A stretch of DNA of 10,463 nt from positions 1 through 10,463 of the forward strand of contig NJBP01000065.1 of the NCBI GenBank assembly GCA_005223085.1, given 5' to 3'. The position numbers were made by a program, and so were the translations under genes. This document shows positions 1 through 5,871 of the stretch, piece after piece. The notes beneath the pieces were generated by a model that was not told where the DNA came from, ran no database searches, and was given only the letters and a program-made list of their open reading frames with translations. Positions within the stretch are counted from its first letter, which is position 1. Each line of letters opens with the position of its first letter. This DNA is from Candidatus Aerophobetes bacterium Ae_b3b. Lineage in GTDB: Bacteria; Aerophobota; Aerophobia; Aerophobales; AE-B3A.

Positions 1-1
1 C

Positions 2-841
2 CGTATTCCTACTATTTTACCTGATCTTACTCTGGACGAGGCCATAGAAACTACCAAGCTTCATTCAGTTGCCGGCCTTCTTTTCACTCATCAAGCCTTG
101 GTAGGCATTCGTCCTTTCAGGAGTCCCCACCATACCATTTCTGAGGCAGGATTGATCGGGGGAGGAAGGATTCCCAGACCAGGTGAGATATCTCTTTCCC
201 ACAATGGAGTCCTTTTCTTGGACGAGCTATCCGAATTCCCCCGCCACGTCTTGGAATCTCTCCGTCAGCCACTGGAAGACGGCCTGGTAACTATCTCCCG
301 CGCTCTTACCTCCATAACATATCCGGCCAGATTCATGTTGGTGGCTGCTATGAATCCTTGTCCTTGTGGCTACTTTGGTGATCCTCGACGGGAATGTAGC
401 TGCACTCCCCTGGAGGTACAGAAACATCTGAATAAGGTTTCCGGGCCATTGTTAGACAGGATTGATATCCATATTGAAGTAGCGGGAGTGAGACGTGAGG
501 ATCTTTTAGGAAAAGGAGTGGGAGAGCCATCGCCGCAGATTAAAAAAAGAGTTAACCAAGCAAGTAATATTCAGCTTGAGCGATTTAAGAGAACTTCCCT
601 TTACTGTAATGTTCAAATGAATCCCAAACATATTCGCAGGTTCTGCAGCCCTGAAAAAGAAGCACAGGATTTGCTACGATCTGCTATCTCCGAGCTTGGT
701 CTTTCGGCTCGGGCCTATCATCGCATCTTAAAGATTTCCCGTACTATAGCTGACCTTGACAGCAAGGAAAAAATAAATTCGGCTCACATCTCAGAGGCTC
801 TACAGTATAGATGTTTGGACAGGCAACTCTGGAGAAGATAA
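2..841 (+). CDS. comM: ComM/YifB-family Mg-chelatase-like AAA+ ATPase, 3' part
   Basis: This is the C-terminal 279 codons of a ComM/YifB protein (full family length about 500). The frame is open from base 2, so the N-terminal domain and Walker A loop lie outside the window. The first visible residues ([14 protein letters not shown], then KLHSVAGL) are the stretch that follows Walker A in this family. [17 protein letters not shown] comes next, then Walker B ([11 protein letters not shown]), a sensor-type AAMNPCPCG, a cysteine cluster (CPCG...CSC), an arginine-finger-like [10 protein letters not shown], and a helical Mg_chelatase_C domain ending in the family-typical ALQYRCLDR. ComM proteins are hexameric helicases that promote branch migration when transformed DNA is integrated; many bacteria without known competence also carry them, so the role here is inferred. 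A TTG at 98 is only an internal codon. The 61-bp gap to the next gene has no terminator, so the two may be co-transcribed. Confidence 0.93.
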   Translation, partial: RIPTILPDLTLDEAIETTKLHSVAGLLFTHQALVGIRPFRSPHHTISEAGLIGGGRIPRPGEISLSHNGVLFLDELSEFPRHVLESLRQPLEDGLVTISRALTSITYPARFMLVAAMNPCPCGYFGDPRRECSCTPLEVQKHLNKVSGPLLDRIDIHIEVAGVRREDLLGKGVGEPSPQIKKRVNQASNIQLERFKRTSLYCNVQMNPKHIRRFCSPEKEAQDLLRSAISELGLSARAYHRILKISRTIADLDSKEKINSAHISEALQYRCLDRQLWRR

Positions 842-902
842 CAAGGGAATTTTTCAGAATAAAGATAATGGTTAAATAGAAAATAAAAGTCGGAGGAGGG
901 TT

Positions 903-1157
903 ATGAAAGTAAAGTGGGGAACGGTTGGTATAATCATTGCTTTACTAATCTTAGCGGCAAGTATCTTTTTTGCCGGGATAAAGGTCTCTCAGACCGTCAC
1001 CTCAAATGCTGAGCTTTTAAGAGAGAAAACGAAGCGGGATGCTGTCTCTCTTATCTGGGCCTTCAGGAAATCCTCTGTAGAAGACAGAACTCTAACTTCT
1101 GAGGATCTTAAAGCCGGATATGACTTCGCTGATAGTTTCTTAGGATCGATGGAGTAG
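903..1157 (+). CDS. small single-pass membrane protein, unknown function
   Basis: 84 residues. A strong ribosome binding site (GGAGGAGG, 892-899) lies just before the ATG, which supports a real gene despite its size. After a short basic start (MKVKWG), residues 7-27 form one hydrophobic helix (GTVGIIIALLILAASIFFAG), followed by a charged segment containing REKTKRD and an acidic tail ending in FLGSME. The layout fits a signal anchor with most of the chain outside the cytoplasm, or a short inner-membrane peptide; there is no lipoprotein cysteine and no cleavage site I would trust. I recognise no family. It follows the comM-like gene by 61 bp on the same strand and ends at a terminator-like hairpin, so it may be the last gene of that unit. 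Confidence 0.7.
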   Translation: MKVKWGTVGIIIALLILAASIFFAGIKVSQTVTSNAELLREKTKRDAVSLIWAFRKSSVEDRTLTSEDLKAGYDFADSFLGSME

Positions 1158-1184
1158 GATTCTTTGAGATCCTATTAATATTTT
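1155..1184. terminator. hairpin with T-rich tail at a convergent gene boundary
   Basis: TAGGAT (1155-1160) and ATCCTA (1169-1174) form a perfect 6-bp stem around an 8-nt loop, extendable by a G.T and an A-T pair, followed on the plus strand by TTAATATTTT. It covers the stop codon of the upstream small gene and abuts the stop of the convergent glycosylase gene. An overlapping alternative stem pairs TAGGATC (1141-1147) with GATCCTA (1168-1174). The T-tract is broken and the stem is short, so it is a weak intrinsic terminator at best; the minus strand lacks a T-tract. Confidence 0.45.
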
Positions 1185-1756
1185 CTCGATACGTGCTCAT
1201 CTTCTTTTATATAAAATCTTAATTTAAGATTTTTCCCAACTTTGATACCGATTCTTCCGGTAGAGACTATGTCAAATTTCTCTGGTCTACCTTCTTCAAC
1301 CCACAGATGGCTGCCCGCCAGGTCAGCCCCGTTATCTTCAATAGTGATGCCCAGCGCCTGGGTGAGCTTGCCAGGACTATTGGTTAAATTCTTGATATCC
1401 TGGGTTTTTCTTCTTTTCTTCATTAGCTGGATACCTTCTACTGGCTCAAGTGCTCTTATTAAAACAGCCCCTGGGGTTCCTTCCGGCTCAGTGACCACAT
1501 TAAGCATATGATGCATCCCATAGACAAAATATACGTAGGCTACTCCTGGTTTAGCCCACATTATCTTTGACCGGGGAGTCTTCCCTCTACGGGCATGGGA
1601 GGCTGGATCTTTATCCCCATAGTAGGCTTCAGTTTCAACTACTCTGCCTTTGGCGATGCCTTCAGGGGTTCTACAGGACAAAATCTTTCCCAATAGACTC
1701 CTGGCTACTTCTCTGGTGTCTCTTTCATAGAAGGATCTAGGGACTGTTCTTGGCAT
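1175..1756 (-). CDS. mpg: DNA-3-methyladenine glycosylase (AAG/MPG family)
   Basis: 193 residues, the normal length for bacterial AAG-fold glycosylases. The enzyme flips out alkylated or deaminated purines (3-methyladenine, 7-methylguanine, hypoxanthine) and cuts the N-glycosidic bond, starting base excision repair. Lined up by eye with human AAG, the active site is complete: VETEAYYG supplies the catalytic glutamate (E43, human E125) and Y45 (Y127); ASHARRGKTPRS supplies H54 (H136); YVYFVYGM supplies Y76 and the intercalating Y79 (Y159, Y162); N86 matches N169. The PGKLTQALGI stretch is also family-typical. The ATG lies 11 bp after the gpsA stop; the only ribosome binding site is a weak AAGG overlapping that stop, so translation may be coupled to gpsA. 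The gene has no promoter of its own that I can see and is probably read from the one upstream of gpsA. Confidence 0.95.
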   Translation of the reverse strand: MPRTVPRSFYERDTREVARSLLGKILSCRTPEGIAKGRVVETEAYYGDKDPASHARRGKTPRSKIMWAKPGVAYVYFVYGMHHMLNVVTEPEGTPGAVLIRALEPVEGIQLMKKRRKTQDIKNLTNSPGKLTQALGITIEDNGADLAGSHLWVEEGRPEKFDIVSTGRIGIKVGKNLKLRFYIKEDEHVSRKY

Positions 1757-1767
1757 AGAAACGAGCC

Positions 1768-2805
1768 TTACTTTGCCGCAGAGAGATGTCTACCCCAGTA
1801 GTCTTTTATCACTCTGCGGGCCGGTTTACCTTCGTACAGCACTGCGTAAAGTTCCCTGAATAAAGGTAAGTCTTTATTGAGGTCTAACTCACCCTTTTTC
1901 TCTAATCTTTTTGCCAACCTATGCATACCTCTGGCAGTAGCATACCCTTCAATTGTCTGCCCCTTCATCTTTTCCAGAGCTTCTTCAATTTTCATGCCCT
2001 GGCCAAGGAGCCTTCCTAGAGCTCCGTTACGACCGCTCTGCACGGTAAGGTACAAATCTCCAACTCCAGCAGGACCTGATATCGTCTCTAACCTGCCACC
2101 TAGAGGTAAAATGATTCTGGACATCTCAACTACAGCCTGCGACATTAGGGCAGCCTTGGTATTGTCCACGGGTTGGCCTAATCCATCACATATCCCAATC
2201 ACAATGGCAAATGCATTCTTCATGGCCGCACAGAGTTCTACTCCAATCATATCGGTGGTGGCATTGGTTCTAAATCTGGAGTTTCTGAATGCACAACAAC
2301 AAGATTTTGCCTCTTCCATGATTCTTGCTCCAAAAACGACCTCGGTATGAATTTCTCTTATCAGTTCATTCGCCCGTGCTGGACCGCCCATACCTACAAT
2401 TTGAACTCCATCAAGTAGTCTCGAGGAAATTTTTTCTTTAATTAAGTCGCACAGCGTTAAATGAGGATGAGAAGGAAGGCCTTTAGCCACATTGACAACT
2501 ATTGTTCCCTTTTTGAAGAAAGCCTCGGCTCGCTGAATAATTTTTCCCACGGCGGAGGAGATTACAGCAATTATAACAATGTTTCTTTTATCCACGGCCT
2601 CCTCTAACTCGGTAGCCTGAAATAACCTAATGTTAAGAGGGAGCGGAGAATGTAAAGTGGGATGTTCTTTACCCTTTCTCAAAGCATCAATAATATCTTT
2701 ATCCAACTCAGTTCCCCAAAGGTTTACCTCATGGCCTCTTCTGGCAAGATGAGCTGCTGTAGCTGTTCCCATCATTCCTGCACCGAGTACTGCCATTTTC
2801 CCCAT
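1768..2805 (-). CDS. gpsA: NAD(P)H-dependent glycerol-3-phosphate dehydrogenase
   Basis: 345 residues, close to the usual 330-340. It reduces dihydroxyacetone phosphate to sn-glycerol 3-phosphate, the backbone for bacterial phospholipids, in the cytosol. The Rossmann dinucleotide loop GAGMMGTA (G8, G10, G13) opens the protein. VNVAKGL (K108), GVELCAAMKNAFAIVIGICDG (catalytic lysine K196), GDLYLTVQSGRN (D250, R259, N260) and TIEGYATARG are the expected landmarks of the C-terminal catalytic domain. The usual SGPSFAxE substrate loop is replaced by GGPARANEL (140-148), and there is a CCC run at 169-171, so it is a divergent member. The start is well fixed: GAGGA sits 6 nt before the ATG and an in-frame TAA lies two codons upstream. 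It is first in a two-gene unit with mpg and has a long structured leader. A related dehydrogenase with altered substrate use is possible but less likely. Confidence 0.92.
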   Translation of the reverse strand: MGKMAVLGAGMMGTATAAHLARRGHEVNLWGTELDKDIIDALRKGKEHPTLHSPLPLNIRLFQATELEEAVDKRNIVIIAVISSAVGKIIQRAEAFFKKGTIVVNVAKGLPSHPHLTLCDLIKEKISSRLLDGVQIVGMGGPARANELIREIHTEVVFGARIMEEAKSCCCAFRNSRFRTNATTDMIGVELCAAMKNAFAIVIGICDGLGQPVDNTKAALMSQAVVEMSRIILPLGGRLETISGPAGVGDLYLTVQSGRNGALGRLLGQGMKIEEALEKMKGQTIEGYATARGMHRLAKRLEKKGELDLNKDLPLFRELYAVLYEGKPARRVIKDYWGRHLSAAK

Positions 2806-2986
2806 CTTTTATCCTCAAGATATTTGAGGGGGAAACATCCCCCCTCAACGGCCCTATCGGCAAAGCCCACTCTCGCTTCGCTCAGGGCAAGAGAGGGCCT
2901 GCTCCTCCCGTTTCAACACCTCAGTCGATAATGACCCAAAGAAATTTTTGAAATCCGATGTTTCAAATTACTAACAATATCGTATG
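2806..2986 (-). promoter_or_regulatory. long structured 5' leader of gpsA with alternative hairpins
   Basis: The leader of about 180 nt between the predicted start point (near 2986) and the gpsA ATG has no convincing gene but several hairpins. Read in the mRNA sense these are: (a) TTTGAAA/TTTCAAA (2967-2961 with 2953-2947, loop 7); (b) an imperfect stem at 2900-2864 whose loop holds GAGCGAAGCGA (2883-2873); (c) TTGAGGGGG (2848-2840) with CCCCCTCAA (2832-2824), 9 bp, loop 7; (d) CCTCAA (2829-2824) with TTGAGG (2818-2813), loop 5. Stems c and d share one strand and exclude each other, and TTGAGG in d contains the gpsA ribosome binding site. This is the layout of a translational switch. It matches no riboswitch family I know. 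The repeats are seen; the function is inferred. Confidence 0.5.
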
Positions 2987-2992
2987 TAATCC

Positions 2993-3021
2993 ATTATAAT
3001 CCCGTAGACAAAGAGGGTCAA
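2993..3021 (-). promoter_or_regulatory. sigma70-type promoter for gpsA-mpg
   Basis: On the minus strand, TTGACC (3021-3016) is separated by exactly 17 bp from TATAAT (2998-2993). The -10 box is perfect and the -35 box matches consensus in 5 of 6 positions. Transcription should start near 2986. No other good promoter lies between here and the gpsA start. Confidence 0.8.
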
Positions 3022-3259
3022 GAAAAATTCAGGCCATTATCGCTCGGAAATTTGACAATTTTCTCTTATTCTGCTATTTTCTTATGTGAAAACAAACTGG
3101 TAAAGTAGCGAACTGGCAATCCATACTTCTATCTAGAGTCGATCGACATCTGGTCAACTCAGTCCCTTAAGAATCATCCCGTCGAGTTCCGGCAGAAAAA
3201 GAGACAGATTCGTAAGTTAAAGCTCAAGGTAAAAAATCTCCCCTGCAGCATAGTATCCT
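3022..3259. other. intergenic stretch without a recognisable gene
   Basis: This AT-rich stretch upstream of the gpsA promoter has no gene I can support. A 53-codon open frame on the plus strand (3109-3267) has no usable start codon or ribosome binding site and no recognisable motif. A 31-codon ATG frame on the minus strand, starting near 3266, also lacks a ribosome binding site. No tRNA T-loop, CRISPR repeat or transposon end is visible. It may be decayed coding sequence or hold an unrecognised RNA. Confidence 0.4.
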
Positions 3260-3290
3260 GGATCATTTAACAGGGAGAAAACTATGATCC
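3260..3290 (-). terminator. inverted repeat just after the Lrp-like gene
   Basis: GGATCAT (3260-3266) and ATGATCC (3284-3290) form a perfect 7-bp stem with a 17-nt loop, beginning 6 nt past the stop of the minus-strand Lrp-like gene. The position suits a 3' end structure, but there is no U-tract after it on that strand, so it could be an RNA-stabilising hairpin or a weak terminator instead. CATAG/CTATG (3249-3253 with 3282-3286) is an overlapping alternative. Confidence 0.3.
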
Positions 3291-3296
3291 AATTAT

Positions 3297-3593
3297 CTAT
3301 TTTTTGACCTTGGAAACCAGAGGAATGAGCGTCATGGTATGGGAAATACCGGGAATTTTTCGAACTTTTCCTTTGACAATCTCTGCGAGTTTCTCAGGGG
3401 CGGGCTTAATAAGACCAGTTTCTACTTCTAGGACGGCTAGAATATCATAGTCACCAGGAACGATATGAACCTCATGTATTTCCTTAAGCTTCAGGAGTTT
3501 TTCCACAATGATATCTTCTTTACCAGTCGCAACATTGATTAAGAGGAAGGCTCTGGCAACACTTCTCATATCCCTGAACTGGGTATTTTTCAA
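3297..3593 (-). CDS. stand-alone Lrp/AsnC effector-binding (RAM) domain protein
   Basis: 98 residues. The chain from about residue 13 (ARAFLLINVATGKEDIIVEK) to 91 is a single Lrp/AsnC ligand-binding domain with the beta-alpha-beta-beta-alpha-beta pattern and the signature HEVHIVPGDYDILAVLEVE (G47, D48, D50). The N-terminal helix-turn-helix of full Lrp proteins (150-160 residues) is absent, making this an SMART/RAM-only protein. Such proteins form dimer-based rings that bind amino acids and can influence full-length Lrp relatives; no partner is visible here. I place the start at TTG 3593: a near-perfect AAGGAGG is 8 nt upstream, whereas the GTG at 3602 overlaps that site. An ATG at codon 9 of this model is a weaker choice. 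A promoter lies just upstream and an inverted repeat just downstream, so it looks monocistronic. Confidence 0.88.
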   Translation of the reverse strand: MKNTQFRDMRSVARAFLLINVATGKEDIIVEKLLKLKEIHEVHIVPGDYDILAVLEVETGLIKPAPEKLAEIVKGKVRKIPGISHTMTLIPLVSKVKK

Positions 3594-3621
3594 GTATACC
3601 ACCTCCTTTTGTTCTTAAGAA

Positions 3622-3649
3622 ATTATAGCACTAACAATGAATATCGCAA
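3622..3649 (-). promoter_or_regulatory. promoter of the solo RAM-domain gene
   Basis: On the minus strand, TTGCGA (3649-3644) is followed after 16 bp by a perfect TATAAT (3627-3622). Initiation near 3615 would give a leader of about 22 nt ending in AAGGAGG. The start region falls inside a perfect 10-bp palindrome, TTCTTAAGAA (3612-3621), which could serve as an operator; that role is speculative. Confidence 0.6.
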
Positions 3650-3711
3650 GTGTGGCCCAAAGCGTTGAAGTTTTCTTGGAAAAAGGTGGTCTTTGACCAA
3701 TTTTTTTGGGA

Positions 3712-3734
3712 ATTCTCTTTTGATGGGAGAGAAT
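3712..3734. repeat. inverted repeat upstream of the membrane-HTH gene
   Basis: ATTCTCT (3712-3718) and AGAGAAT (3728-3734) are perfect 7-bp inverted copies around 9 nt. A second, overlapping palindrome AGAGA-A-TCTCT spans 3728-3738. They lie 70-90 bp before the plus-strand gene at 3804, in the shared region with the divergent gene. They could be an operator or a leader hairpin. I found no good plus-strand promoter nearby to choose between these. Confidence 0.35.
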
Positions 3735-3803
3735 CTCTTTAGATAACCAAGTTTTAAAGTCCCAGAAGTTGGCAAATCTGGGGTCGCGAGAGGAGGTTTA
3801 ATT

Positions 3804-4316
3804 ATGCAAGGATGGTTGGACCTTGGGAATATTCTCCTTGCTTGTCTTATCGCGGGCTCTCTTTTTGCTTTTATTGTTCTTGCCACCTGGGGTGCCAAAA
3901 GTTCTAGAAGTAAAATCCGCATGAAGCAGATAAGGACACTGTTAGAGAGAATTGAGGAAAAAATCATAGACTGGAAGATTGAATACCTGGAGTACCTTAA
4001 AGGGGTAGAGCTCGATGAGATAGAGCGGATTTTTGAGAATTTAGGAAAGGTCAAGGAGCGACTGGATCGCCTGGTGGTGTCAGAAAAATACCTTTCCTCA
4101 AAGAAAAAGTATCCCGATAAACTTCTGAGTGCTCCAGAGGCAGCCGAATACCTGCACATTTCCCTTCTCGAGTTGCTTCAGAAAGCACGAGAGGGAAAGA
4201 TATTCTGCTCCAAGCAGCGAGGTGGCTGGAAGTTTAAAAGATCCGTCTTAGACAAGTGGAAAAAGAAGACAGAAAAGAAAAAAAAGGAAGAAACCAAAGT
4301 TCTTACTCATGTCTAG
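3804..4316 (+). CDS. membrane-anchored protein with coiled coil and excisionase-type HTH
   Basis: 170 residues in three parts. Residues 8-30 (LGNILLACLIAGSLFAFIVL then ATWG) form one transmembrane helix. Residues 38-97 are highly charged and helical, with heptad-like spacing (KQIRTLLERIEEKIIDWKIE and GKVKERLDRLVVSEKYL), probably a coiled coil. Residues 107-153 match the MerR-like HTH_17/excisionase DNA-binding domain: LLSAPEAAEYLHIS, then a helix to AREGKI, the wing GGWKFKRSVLDKW, and a very basic tail. An HTH_17 domain at the end of a membrane-anchored coiled coil is unusual. The positive charge after the helix predicts that the C-terminal domain faces the cytoplasm, so DNA binding from the membrane is possible. 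The ribosome binding site AGGAGG (3791-3796) is 7 nt before the ATG. It is divergent from the solo RAM gene and converges on the radical SAM gene with 17 bp between. The function is unknown. Confidence 0.82.
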   Translation: MQGWLDLGNILLACLIAGSLFAFIVLATWGAKSSRSKIRMKQIRTLLERIEEKIIDWKIEYLEYLKGVELDEIERIFENLGKVKERLDRLVVSEKYLSSKKKYPDKLLSAPEAAEYLHISLLELLQKAREGKIFCSKQRGGWKFKRSVLDKWKKKTEKKKKEETKVLTHV

Positions 4317-4333
4317 AGCGCTGGATTTTTCCT

Positions 4334-5773
4334 CTACCTATTCTCATGGACTCTTCTTAGTATGTCCCAGAAGGCTCCTCGATAGCCTTTCTTGATAGCA
4401 TCTGCTAAGATGCTGTTGTCATTATAATTGTAGTTATCATCTACCTCTTGGGTGGTGGGAAGGAAAAACCTTTCATCTCCTCCAACCAGGGTGGCTACAA
4501 AGGGCAGTATCTTTTCTCCTACTAAAGATGAAACGTAGAAAATTGGCTCAAAGAAATCTGCATTTTCCTTAATCTTGCCGTAAAGATTTTTATTATTTTC
4601 TAGACTACCCTCTCTTAAGACCATCTCAGAAAGACGAGTCCCCGGATAAATCCTTATCCCTGTGGCTACCCCAACTCGGGAAGGTTTTATCTTTTTCATC
4701 AAACCCACAGTCTCTTTGAGAGTGTAGTTGGTTTCACCGGGACCGCCCAACAATAAGTCGTACATGAAGGTAAGGCCGTGCTGGTGACAGATCTTGGCTG
4801 TTCTCACTAGATCATGCGAAGTAAAATCTCGGTCCAGTCGTTTCAACATCTCATTAGATCCACTATCCACTCCAAAATCAACACCCTCACAGCCTGATGT
4901 TTTCATAAGGGAAGCTAGCTCGGGGGTGAAAGGAGTAGGGGAGGCATAGGTGTACCAGAATATTCTACCAGCCAAACCCCTTTTGATTATTTCCTCACAA
5001 ATAGCCTTAGCATGATGATAAGGTAGATTAAACTCACTATCACAGAAGTGAAAATAGTTGATCCCTTTGCCAAACATAATCTCTATTTCATCTACTACAC
5101 CCCGAGACTGGCGAAGTCTCACTTTCCTCCCTTTGCATAGAGGATCAAGGCAATATATACAAGTCTTGCTGCACCCCCTTTTGGTTTCAATTGCTCCCAT
5201 TCCCCCTTCCTGAAAATATCTCTCATTGTCTATTGCATCTCTGGTTAACCGGAGGGTTCGGCTCAAATCGACATTTTTAGTAGGATTTCTTCGAAAGCCT
5301 CCTTGAGTTTTATAGACAAGACCAGGGATACTAGAATAACGACGCTCTTCTCGAATTACTTCCAGAAAAGAAGGAAAAGAGTCCTCCCCTTCCCCGTAAA
5401 TACCCAGGTCAAGCTCGAAGAACTTTAAGATTCTCTCGGGCATCACGGAAAAGCCACTTCCTCCCAGAATTATGGGAGCATCGGTCCTGGACTTAATATA
5501 ATCGGTTATCTCTTTTATCCGAGGCAAGAAAAAGTCCTGAGATATCCAGAACGAGTCATCAACATTTCTGATGGTAACGCCTATGGCCTGGCAAGAATTT
5601 TTTTCAAAATAATCATTCACTAAAGTTTTAAAATTTGAAGAAAAGGCAAGATCAAGCACATCGACCGCATATCCTTTTTCTTTAAGTGAAAGGGTAAGAT
5701 AATCCAGAGCAATGGGACAGACCACCGGTTTTAGTTGATTGGGATTAATAAGCAGGATCTTTTTGGCGGACAT
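4334..5773 (-). CDS. B12-binding-domain radical SAM protein, TsrM-like around the cluster motif
   Basis: 479 residues from the ATG at 5773. Residues 3-145 form a Rossmann-like cobalamin-binding domain (KKILLINPN, ITDYIKSRTDAPIILGGSG, LDLGIYGEGEDSF) without the DxHxxG histidine motif, so B12 would bind without a protein histidine ligand. The radical SAM core follows, with the 4Fe-4S motif C201-x3-C205-x2-C208 in ETKRGCSKTCIYCLDP. Later landmarks are FCDSEFNLP (243-251), GVDFGVDSGSNEMLKRL and LLGGPGET (341-348). Class B radical SAM enzymes usually methylate unactivated carbon. The stretch from GGMGAIETKRGC to KGRKVRLR recalls tryptophan 2-C-methylase TsrM, but that is resemblance from memory; the substrate is unknown. 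An open frame extends to 5860, but the promoter (5799-5827) lies downstream of that codon, ruling it out. GGTGA precedes the chosen ATG. It is a solo gene with no visible peptide or cluster partner. Confidence 0.87.
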   Translation of the reverse strand: MSAKKILLINPNQLKPVVCPIALDYLTLSLKEKGYAVDVLDLAFSSNFKTLVNDYFEKNSCQAIGVTIRNVDDSFWISQDFFLPRIKEITDYIKSRTDAPIILGGSGFSVMPERILKFFELDLGIYGEGEDSFPSFLEVIREERRYSSIPGLVYKTQGGFRRNPTKNVDLSRTLRLTRDAIDNERYFQEGGMGAIETKRGCSKTCIYCLDPLCKGRKVRLRQSRGVVDEIEIMFGKGINYFHFCDSEFNLPYHHAKAICEEIIKRGLAGRIFWYTYASPTPFTPELASLMKTSGCEGVDFGVDSGSNEMLKRLDRDFTSHDLVRTAKICHQHGLTFMYDLLLGGPGETNYTLKETVGLMKKIKPSRVGVATGIRIYPGTRLSEMVLREGSLENNKNLYGKIKENADFFEPIFYVSSLVGEKILPFVATLVGGDERFFLPTTQEVDDNYNYNDNSILADAIKKGYRGAFWDILRRVHENR

Positions 5774-5798
5774 CTTCTCACCCCTGACAACTTTTTTC

Positions 5799-5827
5799 AT
5801 AATAGTTGAGGTCATTTCAGGTGTCAA
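5799..5827 (-). promoter_or_regulatory. promoter of the radical SAM gene
   Basis: On the minus strand, a perfect TTGACA (5827-5822) is separated by 17 bp from TATTAT (5804-5799). Initiation near 5792 gives a leader of about 19 nt before the ATG at 5773. This promoter decides the start codon of the radical SAM gene. Confidence 0.82.
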
Positions 5828-5843
5828 GAAAAGCAAATTTTTT

Positions 5844-5871
5844 TTGACAAATTGGATCATTTGTATATGAT
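5844..5871 (+). promoter_or_regulatory. promoter of the prs operon
   Basis: A perfect TTGACA (5844-5849) is followed after 16 bp by TATGAT (5866-5871). Predicted initiation near 5878 gives a leader of about 80 nt to prs. Its -35 box is back to back with that of the divergent radical SAM promoter, 16 bp apart, so one bound protein could affect both. The leader has no strong hairpin and no riboswitch I recognise. Confidence 0.78.

Noticed and set aside
1877-2350. A 157-codon plus-strand open frame antisense to gpsA.
   Set aside because: It is a shadow of gpsA: no ribosome binding site, no domain, and cysteine/proline-rich composition typical of an antisense frame.
3109-3267. A 53-codon plus-strand frame as a gene or transposase remnant.
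   Set aside because: It has no start codon or ribosome binding site, and no motif strong enough to name a family.
3594-3602. GTG at 3602 as the start of the solo RAM protein.
   Set aside because: It overlaps the AAGGAGG ribosome binding site; TTG 3593 has correct 8-nt spacing.
3623-4159. A 178-codon open frame on the minus strand, longer than the plus-strand gene it opposes.
   Set aside because: It is serine/arginine-rich with no recognisable domain, and reading through it would overlap the promoter of the solo RAM gene. The plus-strand frame has an AGGAGG site, a membrane helix and a clear HTH_17 domain.
5774-5860. An N-terminal extension of the radical SAM protein to ATG 5860.
   Set aside because: The TTGACA/TATTAT promoter for this gene lies between that ATG and 5773, there is no ribosome binding site at 5860, and the B12-domain homology begins just after the 5773 start.
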